Positions 28,346-39,600 of a stretch of DNA of 64,000 nucleotides are shown here, in pieces (position 1 is the stretch's first letter; the number at the start of each line of letters is the position of its first letter). The DNA is from Tolypothrix sp. FACHB-123 (lineage in GTDB: Bacteria; Cyanobacteriota; Cyanobacteriia; Cyanobacteriales; Nostocaceae). A program made the translations under genes and the position numbers. A model generated the notes under the pieces. It was not told the origin of the DNA. It saw only the letters and a program-made list of their open reading frames with translations, and searched no databases. The stretch lies in assembly GCF_014697075.1 (NCBI RefSeq), contig NZ_JACJRE010000030.1, positions 1-64,000 of the forward strand, read 5' to 3'.

Positions 28346-30052
28346 TTATTTACCTGCAAGCATTGCTTTTGTAGCAGATTCCCCAGCTTTGACTAAATTC
28401 CGCCGCAACTGGAATACTAATAAGCTCATCATAGTCCAGTAGCTAAGAATTGGCAGCAAGGCTGTGATAGGTGATAGATATTTGCCATCGGGAGAAATCG
28501 CAAAAATTGGCCCGATTATTGAGTATAACCAGAGAAAATTGTTGTCTCTATAGGAAGAGGTAAATATAGCTACAATAATCACTGGTAATATAATCGCTGT
28601 GCCAACAGTAGCCGCCGACCAAAATACACGATTGTGATTTTTGGTGAATAAAAGTAGTTGGGCTAAGGCTGCATAAACCATAGCTAAACTCACAGATAGT
28701 ACGAGGGCAAAAAGCGCATTGAGTTTGTGACTGGCTGAATATTGAGAAAGTAAGACTAACCCGCTAATGGCAACGCTAGCAATTATGGCGTTGATTGCGA
28801 TCGCGATCAATCCAGGACTTTTTTCGCCCCAAATTAAATCTTGCACTAGTCGGCTATCTACTAATCCTTTAGCACGCGCAGTTCGGCGATAACGTGCCCA
28901 ATCTTGCAGAGTTTGACGATGAGGATTGAGAGCAGCAATTAAATAGAGAAATAGCCAAAAATCCAAAAACAACAAACACACTAGATTTTCAGCAAGCTTG
29001 TAATGGCCGGGATCTGATTCTAAAACTAATCTTGACCAATTAGCTAATCCTAAAGTAATCAATGCATAGCAAGCTGTTAATAAATAACTTTGACGCTTGC
29101 TCAACATAGTAGTATTTGGATCGCGGAAGCAACGGTTTAAGGATTGCCAAATACAATATGTTCCTAAACCGTAAATTATCAGAGTAAAGCCAAGTGTGGT
29201 ATATAAACTATCGCCTACAGACAAAGAAAACCATTGAAAATTAATTAATCTGGCACTAACAGATGAAAATGTAGAACTAATAGCGGTATCTGGAATTAAG
29301 TAAGTCGGATTAATCAATCTAGCAAAAACTAAGGGATAATCATCTGAGAGTTCTACAGCGGCTATACGCATAGTCACAATGAGAAAACAAAGAACTACAC
29401 CCGCACCTAACCAAGATTGAAATCCTCCTAGCCAAGAACCAACTAAGCCAAATAGCAGTGCAGCACTATAGAATAAAATGCAGGCAGCAACTACTACTAT
29501 ATAAAAGCTGAAAGTCTCAGCTAAGGGAATTTTCCCCGCTAAAGCTGACAATAAATGCAAAGGAATAGCTAACAGTAAGCCAATAAATAGTAAAATTGGC
29601 ACGCCCAACATTTTCCCCGATAAAATACTTTGGGGTGATTGTGGACTTAGGCGAATAAAATTGAGTGTCTCGCGCTTTTCTTCAGATGCTAAATCATTAA
29701 TTATTAGGTAAGCTCCAGCAGTTAAAAGTGTAAAACAGCCAATAATGCTGAGCCAGGTAAATACATCCAAATACCATAATTGCCAGTTGATAATTATATC
29801 GCCAAATTCATCAACAAGGCATTTACGTTGATGAAAAGACTCCGGCGTGCCTGTGCAATATTTATGGGAAGGACTGTATACTAACTCCAGCTTATTTGGT
29901 AGCTGGGTTTGAAAATACATAAATAGGAGAAACTGACCCAGCAAAGAGATAGCAGCAGACAGTATTAAGTTGCGTGGCTTTAGTCTTCCTTTCAGTTCAC
30001 GCAAAAGTTGCGGATTCCAGTCTCCTACTTGATTAATCCAGTTGAGATTCAT
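28346..30052 (-). CDS. ABC-2 type transporter permease (second copy)
   Basis: 568 residues with about twelve hydrophobic segments. It is the third gene of an operon, downstream of an ABC ATPase and a homologous permease. It shares with that neighbour the N-terminal motif GDWNPQLLRELKGRLKPRN, the LTAGAYLIINDLASEEKRET loop with TLNFIRLSPQS, the KMLGVPILL segment and the central NPHRQTLQDWARYR motif. ABC-2 permeases move lipids, polysaccharides or drugs outward. With one ATPase and two permeases the natural reading is a heterodimeric permease. Substrate unknown. Confidence 0.85.
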   Translation of the reverse strand: MNLNWINQVGDWNPQLLRELKGRLKPRNLILSAAISLLGQFLLFMYFQTQLPNKLELVYSPSHKYCTGTPESFHQRKCLVDEFGDIIINWQLWYLDVFTWLSIIGCFTLLTAGAYLIINDLASEEKRETLNFIRLSPQSPQSILSGKMLGVPILLFIGLLLAIPLHLLSALAGKIPLAETFSFYIVVVAACILFYSAALLFGLVGSWLGGFQSWLGAGVVLCFLIVTMRIAAVELSDDYPLVFARLINPTYLIPDTAISSTFSSVSARLINFQWFSLSVGDSLYTTLGFTLIIYGLGTYCIWQSLNRCFRDPNTTMLSKRQSYLLTACYALITLGLANWSRLVLESDPGHYKLAENLVCLLFLDFWLFLYLIAALNPHRQTLQDWARYRRTARAKGLVDSRLVQDLIWGEKSPGLIAIAINAIIASVAISGLVLLSQYSASHKLNALFALVLSVSLAMVYAALAQLLLFTKNHNRVFWSAATVGTAIILPVIIVAIFTSSYRDNNFLWLYSIIGPIFAISPDGKYLSPITALLPILSYWTMMSLLVFQLRRNLVKAGESATKAMLAGK

Positions 30053-30163
30053 AGTAAAGGTTCTCTTTGATTATTAGTCATTGGGAAACAGTTAACAGTG
30101 AATAATTTGACTCCGCTCAGTAACCACAGTCAACCGTCAACTGTCAACTGTCAACAATCCCTG

Positions 30164-32056
30164 TTATTTACGTCCTGCTAACAACGCTTTTGTTGCTGAC
30201 TCTCCTGCTAAATTAATTTGCTTTGTTAACTGAATGTTTAACAACATGATGACGCTTAAGTTAGCTATGAGGGAGGTAAAAATTCCCATCATGGCTGAAT
30301 TTTCTAAACTCCAAGGAAAGTTAAAAAATAGCCAAGCTTCAGGATTGTTAGTGAGTGTAATACCTGAAAGTCCTAAAAACATTGGTGGTAATATAATTGT
30401 TGCACCTACAACGCCTGCTGCCCATAAACTACGTCTGGGAGTTTTCATTAACAGTAGTAATTGAGCTAATGTGGTATAAATCATCATTAGGCTAATACAT
30501 AAAACCACACCTAAAATTGACTTGAATCTTCCCAGAGAATTAACCCAATCTACGGCGTTATTATGGTGAATATTCAACATAGGTGCAATGACAATCCAAA
30601 CTATTAGGGGGGTGGTAGCGATCGCTAAATTAATTAACATCGCTAAAAGGGACGGACTTTTTTCATCTACAACCCAATCTTTTAACAAAAATTCATCGCT
30701 AATATCTCGCATATTAGGAGTATTTTGGTGGCGATATCTTGCCCAATCTTGGATAGTTTGGCGGTGTGGTGAAAGAATTGCCAGCAATGCAAATAATAGC
30801 ACTATGTTAAAGAACGCTATGAAAAGGAAATTACTCCCTATTTGGTGATTCACATCATAATAGGTAGCAATATTGCTATAGTTGGGGAGATAATTTTTAT
30901 GGTATTGTAAAGTAAAACCCCAAAAAATTACTTGATAGCTGGCTACTAAAAAATAACTTTGGACTTTGTTAATCATCGCTCCTTCAGGATTACGGAAGCG
31001 GCGTTTCATGCCTTGCCAAGCCCAATAGATGCCGACACCATAATTAAACAAATATATGCCAACTAAACCAACGAGATTTTTACCTACTGGAATGTAAAAA
31101 AACTGCAATTCCCGTAAAGATGATTCATCTTTTTTTGGCAAGCCATAGCCAATCATATCAAAGGGGCTTAAAAGCCTTAACCAAGTGGCTGTATTATGCC
31201 ATTCTCCACTACTATAATTCCAACTCTGGAGACATATAAATAGGAAGAGAAGAACTAAACCACTGCCTAGCCAAGGTTGAAAGCCGCTAAAAAACCGACT
31301 AATTAAACCAAATAAAAGTGCATTACTGTAGAAGAAAATACAGCTAGCAATAAGAACTAAATAGAAGCTGAGAATTGAGACGACAGGAATATTTGCAGAA
31401 ATTCCTGCCCATAAATTTAAAGGTATGGCAGCTAAAATTATCAGGTAAATTAGCACTGGCACACCCAGCATTTTACCTGTCAAAATAGTTTTTTCTGGCT
31501 GGGGACTGAGGCGGATAAAGTTCAATGTCCCACGCCGATCTTCTTGAGCTAAGTTAGCAATCAGCAAATAAGTACCAGCAACTAAAAGTGTGAAGACAAA
31601 CATCACGCTCAAAGTCACATATATATGTTGCCAATGCTCTTGCCACCAAAGTTGCATATTTAACTTTTCTGGTGGACAGTAGCTCTGATATAAAAGTTTA
31701 TCAAGCTGAGAATGTTGAGATTTGAGCGATTGTAATTGTTCTTTGAGTTGCTGAATTTTGGCTAGATCGTAGTTTTTTCTACCGCTATATAAATTGATTT
31801 TTTGTTGAATTTGATCGATAGTTTGATTGACAGCATTAAACTGTAATTGATAACCTTGGCTCAGCTTGCAGTATGTCCCTGACATAGGATATGTTTTAGT
31901 AGGGAAATCGCTAAATTGATATACATAAACTCCAAGTTGAGTCAGTAGGGATATTGCCAAAGCAATTAATATGTTGAAGACTTTTAGGCGACCTTTTAGT
32001 TCTCTAAATAATTGGGGATTCCACTCACCGAGTTTGTCTATGAGATTGAATGTCAT
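30164..32056 (-). CDS. ABC-2 type transporter permease (first copy)
   Basis: 630 residues and about twelve membrane segments. It aligns with the downstream permease over its length (GEWNPQLFRELKGRLK at the start, RRGTLNFIRLSPQPEKTILT in the first loop, SPHRQTIQDWARYRHQNT in the middle). It differs by an extra periplasmic-looking coiled segment at about residues 65-120 (QIQQKINLYSGRKNYDLAKI) after the first helix, absent from its partner. It lies 108 bp behind the ATPase gene. The pair probably arose by gene duplication. Confidence 0.85.
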   Translation of the reverse strand: MTFNLIDKLGEWNPQLFRELKGRLKVFNILIALAISLLTQLGVYVYQFSDFPTKTYPMSGTYCKLSQGYQLQFNAVNQTIDQIQQKINLYSGRKNYDLAKIQQLKEQLQSLKSQHSQLDKLLYQSYCPPEKLNMQLWWQEHWQHIYVTLSVMFVFTLLVAGTYLLIANLAQEDRRGTLNFIRLSPQPEKTILTGKMLGVPVLIYLIILAAIPLNLWAGISANIPVVSILSFYLVLIASCIFFYSNALLFGLISRFFSGFQPWLGSGLVLLFLFICLQSWNYSSGEWHNTATWLRLLSPFDMIGYGLPKKDESSLRELQFFYIPVGKNLVGLVGIYLFNYGVGIYWAWQGMKRRFRNPEGAMINKVQSYFLVASYQVIFWGFTLQYHKNYLPNYSNIATYYDVNHQIGSNFLFIAFFNIVLLFALLAILSPHRQTIQDWARYRHQNTPNMRDISDEFLLKDWVVDEKSPSLLAMLINLAIATTPLIVWIVIAPMLNIHHNNAVDWVNSLGRFKSILGVVLCISLMMIYTTLAQLLLLMKTPRRSLWAAGVVGATIILPPMFLGLSGITLTNNPEAWLFFNFPWSLENSAMMGIFTSLIANLSVIMLLNIQLTKQINLAGESATKALLAGRK

Positions 32057-32164
32057 GGGAAAAATTCTCCAAAAAACAAAGTAATAATTCGTAATTAAGA
32101 ATCACAGAATAACGAGTATTTAACACTACGAATTAAGTAACCAAAAAATTGCTAATTCTTCAGC

Positions 32165-33115
32165 TTAAGAAGCTTGTTTGTGTCCTAATTTCAAGAAGAT
32201 AGTTTCTAAATCTTCTTGAGTGCAGTGAAAATTGCTGATGGGAATTCCTGCTTGAATAAGCGATCGCAATAAATCAGCGCAATCTTCCTGTAACCCTGAA
32301 AAGTTCACTCTGGCGCTATTCCTTCCAGGTAATATTTCCCACTCTTCCACTAAAGGATTATTTTTCAATTCGCTCAACAGTGGTTCTAGTTTCCCCAAGG
32401 TGGATAACACTATTTGTTGTCGGGATAGTCGCTGGTAAAGTTGCTGGAGTGAAGCACTTTCTACTAAAAAGCCTAGTTCCATAATTCCCACAGAAGTACA
32501 AAGTTCTGCTAAGTCACTCAGTACATGGGAGGAAATCAAAATTGTCATCCCCGCTTCTTGCAAAGCCTTGATGATTTCCCGAAACTGCATTCTCGCTATG
32601 GGATCAAGACCGGAAACCGGTTCATCTAACAGTAGTAAAATTGGTTCATGAATAATCGTGCGCGCTAAACTTAAGCGCTGTTTCATCCCCCGTGACAATG
32701 TAGAAATTAAGCTATTGCGCTTATTAACCAGTTGGATTAATTCCAATACTTCATGGAGCCGTTGAGTGCGCCGGGGTTCCCGTAGACGATACAGCCGCGC
32801 AAAGTAATCCAAATAATCCCAGACTGTCAAATCCTCATACAGTGGATAGTCATCAGGTAAGTAACCCAGACGACGCTTGAGAGTAGGATTGCTTTTGTCA
32901 CGTAATAAGCGATCGCCATTAATATAAATCTCACCCGTAGTCGGCTCCTCAGCGGATGCTAACATGCGGATGAGAGTGGTTTTACCTGCGCCATTTGGGC
33001 CAATCAGTCCATATACTTCACCTGTTTGGATCTCCAAATGCACATCGTTAACGGCTATATGCCGATCGAATTGCTTAGTCAGTCCAGAGGTGCGAATTGC
33101 TAATTCTTTTACCAT
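32165..33115 (-). CDS. ABC transporter ATP-binding protein
   Basis: 316 residues. Walker A is GPNGAGKTTL (about residue 38), the ABC signature is STLSRGMKQRLSLA, Walker B is ILLLLDEPVSGLDP and the switch His lies in ISSHVLSDLAELC. The C-terminal 90 residues form the DrrA/CcmA-type extension. It is the first gene of a minus-strand operon with two ABC-2 permeases (gaps of 108 and 111 bp), and powers that exporter from the cytoplasmic side. Confidence 0.93.
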   Translation of the reverse strand: MVKELAIRTSGLTKQFDRHIAVNDVHLEIQTGEVYGLIGPNGAGKTTLIRMLASAEEPTTGEIYINGDRLLRDKSNPTLKRRLGYLPDDYPLYEDLTVWDYLDYFARLYRLREPRRTQRLHEVLELIQLVNKRNSLISTLSRGMKQRLSLARTIIHEPILLLLDEPVSGLDPIARMQFREIIKALQEAGMTILISSHVLSDLAELCTSVGIMELGFLVESASLQQLYQRLSRQQIVLSTLGKLEPLLSELKNNPLVEEWEILPGRNSARVNFSGLQEDCADLLRSLIQAGIPISNFHCTQEDLETIFLKLGHKQAS

Positions 33116-33332
33116 AGCTGCTTAGGTGCGGCTTGTGATTTACAGTTAACCTAACCTGTCTCTACAGCTTTTGTCAGGTTCGTTTCAGAAATGGAAACGA
33201 GGTTTATACAAACTTTATTTAATTGTGTATTAATACTTAGTATTAAGTGTAAATTTAGATAAAAAAATAGATAAGGCATTTACCTTACCTATTTGTTTAT
33301 TTGTATTACTTGGACGATGTAAATTTGTCGTC

Positions 33333-34184
33333 TTAACCAATATTCGATGCGGGAATTATCGGCTCAATACCATTGGAAGATAAACTACTAACTGAATAGC
33401 GTTGTTCGGGAACTGGATAACCAGCTTCGCCAAAGGTTTCTTTTATAGCTTTATTGGTGTCAAAGTACACTTGCCAGTAGTGATCGTTATTGCAATAAGG
33501 ACGTACTGCTAATACCGGGCCTGCCAAATTGAAGGTAATAATTTCTACATCTGGTGCAGGATCTCTGAGAACATTAGGAATAGTGCTAATTTTGGCTTTC
33601 AAACGCGCGATCGCATCGTTATGATTTACATCGTGATGTAGTTGCGCTAGTAGGTCAACCCGACGGTAAGGATTAGCAGAATAATTCTGAATATTGTCGG
33701 AGAAGATTTTGTTATTGGCAACAATCGTTAAGATGTTATCTAGTGTGTTGATACTACTGGTAAATAGTCCAATTTCTGTGACAGTTCCCGTGACACCTGC
33801 GGCGCTGATAAAGTCACCAACCTTAAATGGACGAAAAACTATTAAAAACGCACCTGCGGCAAAGTTCGCCAACAGTCCACCCCAAGCTGCACCAATGGCG
33901 ACACCAGCGGCTGCTAATAACGCTGCAAAGGATGTGGTTTCAACGCCAAAGAAACCGAGAATTGCCACAATGAGAACGATTCTCAATGTGACAGAAATGA
34001 TATTGAGAAGGTAGTTAATGAGTGTTGGCTCAACGTTTTGACTGCGGAAAGCGCGTCTGATTAACTTTATGGCAAAGTCAATCAATCGTTGGGCAATAAT
34101 CCACAAAAGGATAGCGCCTACCAGCTTCAGCCCAAACTCTGTTAAGAGTTGAACAGCAAATTGGCCAATTTCATTAAGCTTCAT
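33333..34184 (-). CDS. small-conductance mechanosensitive channel (MscS family)
   Basis: 283 residues, the classic MscS size. Three membrane helices are followed by the MscS beta and alpha/beta domain. The pore helix is Gly/Ala-rich (FAALLAAAGVAIGAAWGGLL) and leads to the FRPFKVGDFI motif, then GTVTEIGLFTSSINTLDN and the VANNKIFSDNIQNYSANPYR segment. It opens under membrane tension to release solutes after osmotic downshock. TAA at 33333 is preceded on the plus-strand side by an imperfect hairpin (TAGATAAGG/CCTTACCTA, about 33270-33295) that could serve as terminator. Confidence 0.92.
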   Translation of the reverse strand: MKLNEIGQFAVQLLTEFGLKLVGAILLWIIAQRLIDFAIKLIRRAFRSQNVEPTLINYLLNIISVTLRIVLIVAILGFFGVETTSFAALLAAAGVAIGAAWGGLLANFAAGAFLIVFRPFKVGDFISAAGVTGTVTEIGLFTSSINTLDNILTIVANNKIFSDNIQNYSANPYRRVDLLAQLHHDVNHNDAIARLKAKISTIPNVLRDPAPDVEIITFNLAGPVLAVRPYCNNDHYWQVYFDTNKAIKETFGEAGYPVPEQRYSVSSLSSNGIEPIIPASNIG

Positions 34185-34680
34185 AGAATTTTTTGTTTAT
34201 TCATTGTTAAACACAATAAACATACAATTAATTGACACAACAATGCTCAGAAATACTTTTTTTTTAACTTTTTAGTCTCTTCTGTGAAGAAACTGCAAAT
34301 TAGGCGATCGCTCTTAGTCTTACTCTACTAAGATAGTGGCTGCCAACATTGCAAACCCTCTACTATACTATGCTTTCCCTAAGAGAAGCTATTTATTAAC
34401 CATCTAGTGTGTTAATATTTGGCTACATACTAATCAAAGCTTTTGGCAGAAATATTTGTCCTGTTTGAATATATTTTTATACACGCAGACATCATGTGTG
34501 GTAATAGCGATCGCAATTTTATGACTGCGAACAATGAAGTACTTGCTTTTGTGCTCTATTCAGTTAAAAATAAGTAATAAATTCCTATAATTAATCTACT
34601 CAACTAGAGCCAAGATAAGTGAATAATTATAGGTTTAATCAAATAAAATGCACCCAATAAAAATTATTTCATTCATGTTT
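34185..34680. other. intergenic region, nothing recognised
   Basis: About 500 bp, AT-rich, with one HIP1-like site and no coding frame or repeat that I recognise. Confidence 0.5.
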
Positions 34681-35439
34681 TCATTTAACAATAGTATTGA
34701 GAGCATTGATAATAGACACAACATCATCATTTTCAGATTTTTTGATCAATTCAACAACCCGATCGAAGGTACGGTTAGGATTAGCGATCGCTCGCCCAAG
34801 AAATGCAACTTTGCTATCAATAATTGTGATAATATCCTGTTGAACATCAGGAATTTGATAAGCTAAGATTTTTGCATGATTCCAAGCTGATTGCCTGGCT
34901 TTACGAATACTAAAATTAAAGATAATTTCATCTTTTCTGCCACCAAATCTATCCAGAATCTCAATTAGCGGTGACATTTGTCCTAAAACCATCTCTGTAG
35001 GTTCAAGCAAATCATTGAGAATCGCGTTAATTTTAATAAAATCATCTCGTAGACTATGCACTTTATCACCAGGGCATAGTTCAGCAGCAACAATACCCAG
35101 ATCTAAATTAATGTGAGAGTTAATTGCTAGCAGTAAGTGTTGCAGAATTATTAACTCTGGTTTTTGCAATACGTCGAATGTTAGCTGCCAGCTGCGGGTT
35201 GATTTGATATTTTGTTGATAATCATCCAAAGCATGAAAATAACGATTAGCAAATTGCGTCGTGAATTCTTCCATTCTGGCTGCATCGTCAAAAAAGCCAT
35301 GTTTGATACCTATTTTTACTTTTAAAGTTACTTGACGATACAGTGCAGCAAAAAATCCCCTCCGACTACGTTCTGCGATCGCTTCGGCAATAATATTGTC
35401 TAAGTATTGGATTACCTCATCAGTATTTTTAGCTAACAT
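34681..35439 (-). CDS. DUF5995-like helical protein
   Basis: About 252 residues from ATG 35439 (MLAKNTDEVIQYLDNIIAEA); the frame is open up to ATG 35523 but the added 28 residues look non-coding, and AGAGAA precedes the inner start. All-helical prediction. The motif LLLAINSHINLDLGIVAAEL (about residues 127-146 of the shorter form) matches the conserved core of DUF5995 proteins. An N-terminal RRGFFAALYRQVTLKVKIGI segment and a C-terminal AWNHAKILAY segment also fit. Function of the family is not known to me. Confidence 0.7.
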   Translation of the reverse strand: MLAKNTDEVIQYLDNIIAEAIAERSRRGFFAALYRQVTLKVKIGIKHGFFDDAARMEEFTTQFANRYFHALDDYQQNIKSTRSWQLTFDVLQKPELIILQHLLLAINSHINLDLGIVAAELCPGDKVHSLRDDFIKINAILNDLLEPTEMVLGQMSPLIEILDRFGGRKDEIIFNFSIRKARQSAWNHAKILAYQIPDVQQDIITIIDSKVAFLGRAIANPNRTFDRVVELIKKSENDDVVSIINALNTIVK

Positions 35440-35900
35440 AATATTCTCTGGTAATAGGGATAAACTTGATTGAGTCTGGAATGCATTCCATACTATAAAG
35501 GATTGCGTTCCATACAATTGCAATCAATCCCAAGCGATCCCTATTCGGATTTTCTCATTTTTACTTTACAATTCTTAATTAAGTATATATAACATCATGC
35601 CCAAATATCAGTAGCAAATGCATTAAGTAATCTACTATGTATTGAAGTAAATGCTGAGTTGCAAAAAATATCATTTTGGCAACTCTACTTATCAGTAGTC
35701 ATTGATTTTTTAGAAAAATTTGAAATTAGCGCAAAAATGCTTGATAGTGCCATGAAAATGGGCACAACATTGTTGTACCCACCCATATATCATATTTAAT
35801 TGGTAAATTTGTCTAATCTGTAATAGCTGTTAAGTGCAGGAATCTGCTGTATATTTTCAGATAGCGATGTCTGGCGCATCTACGCAATAATGACAAAAAT
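35440..35900. other. intergenic region with an ACAACA/TGTTGT palindrome
   Basis: AT-rich gap. Around 35770-35791 lies an imperfect palindrome, GGGCACAACA-T-TGTTGTACCC, similar in style to the central palindromes of the elements near 22815 and 53380 but without their flanks. No coding frame was recognised. Confidence 0.45.
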
Positions 35901-36104
35901 CTATCCTTCGCGATCAATAATTAAGTTATAAGGCCAAAACAAAGCTTTGAGCAAACAAGTAGATTTTGAGATTAAATCTGCTACCCAAACAAAAGGAAAG
36001 TTACTGTATTCTTCAAATTCTCGAAATTTATTGCTGAGTTGTAACCATTGGATAATGGCTCCTAAAAGATAAGAGAAAATAGCAACCCATAGCCAGACTG
36101 ACAT
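35901..36104 (-). CDS. small membrane protein of unknown function
   Basis: 67 residues: one N-terminal membrane helix (WLWVAIFSYLLGAIIQWLQL) followed by an aromatic-rich polar half with FPFVWVADLIS and ALFWPYNLIIDREG. The pattern looks like a real protein rather than chance (Trp and Phe clustering, single helix), but the ribosome site (AGGA, 13 bp upstream) is weak and I recognise no family. Confidence 0.45.
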   Translation of the reverse strand: MSVWLWVAIFSYLLGAIIQWLQLSNKFREFEEYSNFPFVWVADLISKSTCLLKALFWPYNLIIDREG

Positions 36105-36164
36105 ATAAATATTTTTTCCTCGCTTACAGTAGGTATGACAACATAAGTACTTTCATCTAACAAA

Positions 36165-36401
36165 TTAAACTGTGTAACTGTTGGCTTTTGTCTGATAAAA
36201 ATTCTCCCCCCAGCGATTAAAAGCTAGGGATAGATAACTGTTATCAGATTCGCTATTACCAGAGATAGCACGCAGAACCTACCACGCATCACCTCCTAGA
36301 GAATTATCCAGTTGGGTGAATTGATATTTCGTCAGATAGTACTTGATTTTAAAAGGATATACAATATCTGCTGAGATCTTTCTGGAGAGATGAGTCAAAA
36401 G
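36165..36401 (-). pseudogene. decayed gene fragment with in-frame amber stop
   Basis: On the minus strand one frame reads continuously from about 36401 to a stop at 36165-36167, interrupted only by TAG at 36279-36281. Stretches such as IVYPFKIKYYLTKYQFTQLD before the TAG and SLAFNRWGENFYQTKANSY after it have protein-like composition. No start codon fits. The family is not recognised. Confidence 0.5.
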
Positions 36402-36429
36402 CTATCCTAAAATTTTTGTGAAAATATTT

Positions 36430-36582
36430 CTCATACCAATTTGAAGAACGATCGCTAAAAATGTAGTTGCTTTGAGCAACGAAACCCAACACCTCAAAAA
36501 ATTGTAAATTTTGGGTTTCACTGCGTTCTACCCAAGCTACACATCTGTCACATTCTTTTTTAAATTTATTATGAGTTATTTA
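36430..36582. repeat. dispersed repeat sequence upstream of the kinase 3' end
   Basis: Begins with ATACCAATTTGAAG, a motif also at the ends of the element at 56772-56912, and finishes with CATCTGTCACATTCTTTTTT, close to the right flank of the element at 22765-22868. It looks like a mosaic or degenerate copy. The rest of the 36105-36625 gap is the pseudogene listed above and AT-rich DNA. Confidence 0.4.
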
Positions 36583-36625
36583 AATTTATTTAAACTCAGC
36601 CTCCAAGATTGGCTCGCTTACTTAT

Positions 36626-39600
36626 TTAATTACGGCTGATGGGTAAAGTAATGATAAATTCTGCACCTGCGCCTAATGTTGACTGAAACTCTAATAGCCC
36701 TTGGTGCTTATCTACAATAATTTGGTAACTAATAGATAATCCTAAACCTTTACCTTGACCAACATTTTTTGTCGTGAAAAATGGGTCAAATATATAAGAT
36801 TTTATACTTTCCTTAATTCCAATACCATTATCAATGATATAAATTTTTATTAGTTCTGCATTGTATTTTTCGGTACGGATATGGATTTGCAGATTTTTGT
36901 TATCTTTACCTTGCAAAATATTAGTTTCTAAAGCTTCAATAGCATTTATCAGTAAATTTAAAAAAACTTGATTAAGCTGCCCTGCATAACATTCAATTGC
37001 TGGAAGTTGGCTGTATTCCTTAACAACAGAAATTTCTGGACGTTCTGCATCACCTTGGAGACGGTTTTGTAAAATCATCAATGTGCTGTCAATTCCTTCA
37101 TGAATATCAACTGCTTTAATTTCTGATTCATCCAGGCGGGAGAAGTTACGTAATGACATGATAATATCGCGAATTCTTGCAGCACCGATTTGCATAGATT
37201 GCAGCAACTTTGGTAAATCATCAGCGATAAAATCTAGTTCAATATTGGCAATTTGCTTTTGTAGTTGTGCTACAGGGTTAGGATAGTATTGACGATAAGA
37301 TTGCAACACATACATCAAGTCATGAATATATTCATTAGCGGGGATGATATTCCCATATATAAAGCTAATAGGATTATTGATTTCATGGGCAATTCCTGCC
37401 ACTAATTGTCCGAGAGAAGACATTTTTTCATTGTGAATTAGTTGGGCTTGAGCAGTTTGTAAGTTTTTAAATGCTTCCTCTAATTGTGCTGTCCGTTCTG
37501 CAACTTTAGCTTCTAATGTGTGAGAATATTCTGCTAATTGGGAGTTAGCTTGTTTGAGTTCTGCTGTGGTTTTGGATAAATCAGTGTAGAGTTGCGCATT
37601 TTCTAAAGAAATAGCAGCTTGTGCTGTCAACAGTTGCACAACCTCTAGGCGATCGCGTGTGAAAACTCCGGCGGTCAGTGGATTTTCTAAATACAGCAAC
37701 CCTATCAATGCACCTTGATTGATAATTGGAGTACACAATACACTTCTCGGCTGATTTTTAGTGATGTAGGGATCGGCAGCAAATCGCGATTGAGTAACAA
37801 TATCATCAATTACTAAAGGTTCTAAGATACGCTTGACGTAGTTGATGACAGTAAGGGGGACATCTTGGCTTTTGTCTAAAGGTTTGGCTGAAACATCTGT
37901 TTGCAAGAAAATCGTTCCGTCATCAAAGCTAGCTATGGCGGCGATCGCTAATTGCTGATTTTTGTGTAATAAAAGTACAGATTTTTTCGCCCCAGCATTT
38001 TCTAGCATCACTTGCATCAAAATTGATAGTAGTTGTTCGAGGTGAATTTCTCCAGCAATCGCTTGTGAAGCTTTTAAAAATGCAGCAAAGTCTAATTGGG
38101 CTGAAAAATTGATGTTAGTGGTAGAGATTGTTGATTTTTCGGAAGATTCTAATTGTGTGGAATATGAAGCTTGATTTAGCTGTAACAACTGGGAGTAATG
38201 TGATTCTAAATATTTTACTTGGGCTATGGCTCCCCACTGAGTATAAGCACTTAGCGCTGCTGTCAAATAGAGTTGGGCAATATTGGGTTTATTTTTTGTG
38301 AGCCAGAATTTAGCAGCTAATTCATTCCCTAGGGCGAGATCTTGGGTAAATCCATTGGCTTTTGCAGAAGCGATCGCGCGATCATAAAGATCCATTGCTT
38401 CTAATTCTTGTTTACTAATTCGAGCGATCTCCGCTTGAATTAATAAAGATTGATGCTCAAAATTTTCTGGGCAATTATCAGCCCAAATTTGCAACTGATG
38501 TTGATGAGTAATTATATGTTGCCAATACTCGTCTTGGGTTAATGGTGGAACTTGGTGATAAAGACCCGCTAAAATTAGAGCACGATAAAAAGGATAACTA
38601 GCCGAAGTTGTAAAACCTAAAATTGCTGGTAAATAAGTTTCTGCTTGAGTGATGTAATCTAAGGCTAGGTGGTATTTTGCTTGTAAATAGGCTAATTGGG
38701 CTTGTAAAATATGCGCGATCGCTAAAGCCATTGGTGTTTGACTAACATGATAGTTTTTTAACGCAGCTTGAGAATCGCAATAGCCAATTAAACTATCTAT
38801 GACTGTTTTTACTTCGATTAAAATCTCATTTAATAGAGTATTTTGAGTTTGTTGGGCAAAGGAAATAAATTTCTGTATATCTAAACCAATATTATTGATA
38901 TTAGTTCCTTGAAAATATTGGTTGCAAATATTACCAAAAAGATTATAGCCAGCAAATTGTAATTCTCCTGACTCTAATCCAGCTTGATATCCTAGATTGT
39001 TGATAGGAATGGCTAAATGAGTCGGTTTTATCCAATTATTTAACCAACTACCTAGCAACAAATTAACTTGACACTCTTGCCCTTTATTAAGAAATTTTTC
39101 TGCTATTTTTGCAGCTAATACACCAAATTCATATCCAGCTTTGTAATCTCCAAAGGCAGAACCTAAAAGAAAACCATAATTAGCATAGGCTTTAGCAGAA
39201 TCAGCGATATTTCCATATTCAATCGACAAATTAACAGCCTTTACTGTAACCAATTTATATAAGTCAATGTCAGAAGTAATATATGTAGGTGGATCTAAAT
39301 TAATCAGTAATTTAATTGCATAAATGGAAATAGGATTTTGATTTTTAGGTAAATCTAAAATACCAGTTATTGTAGAATTTTCTAGCCCAGATTTAATTGC
39401 CGCATTTTCTCGTTCAATCACTGACTGAAGATTTGTAGAAGGTAAATTTATACCTAACAATGATAAGGCTTCTTTACCAGTCTGAATAGCTAATATATAA
39501 TCACCTTGGAGTGTAAGTTGTACAATTAATAAGTTATATAGCTCTGCTTTTTCTATGGCTGATTGCACCCGCTCTAATGCTTTTTGAATAAGTAAATAGG

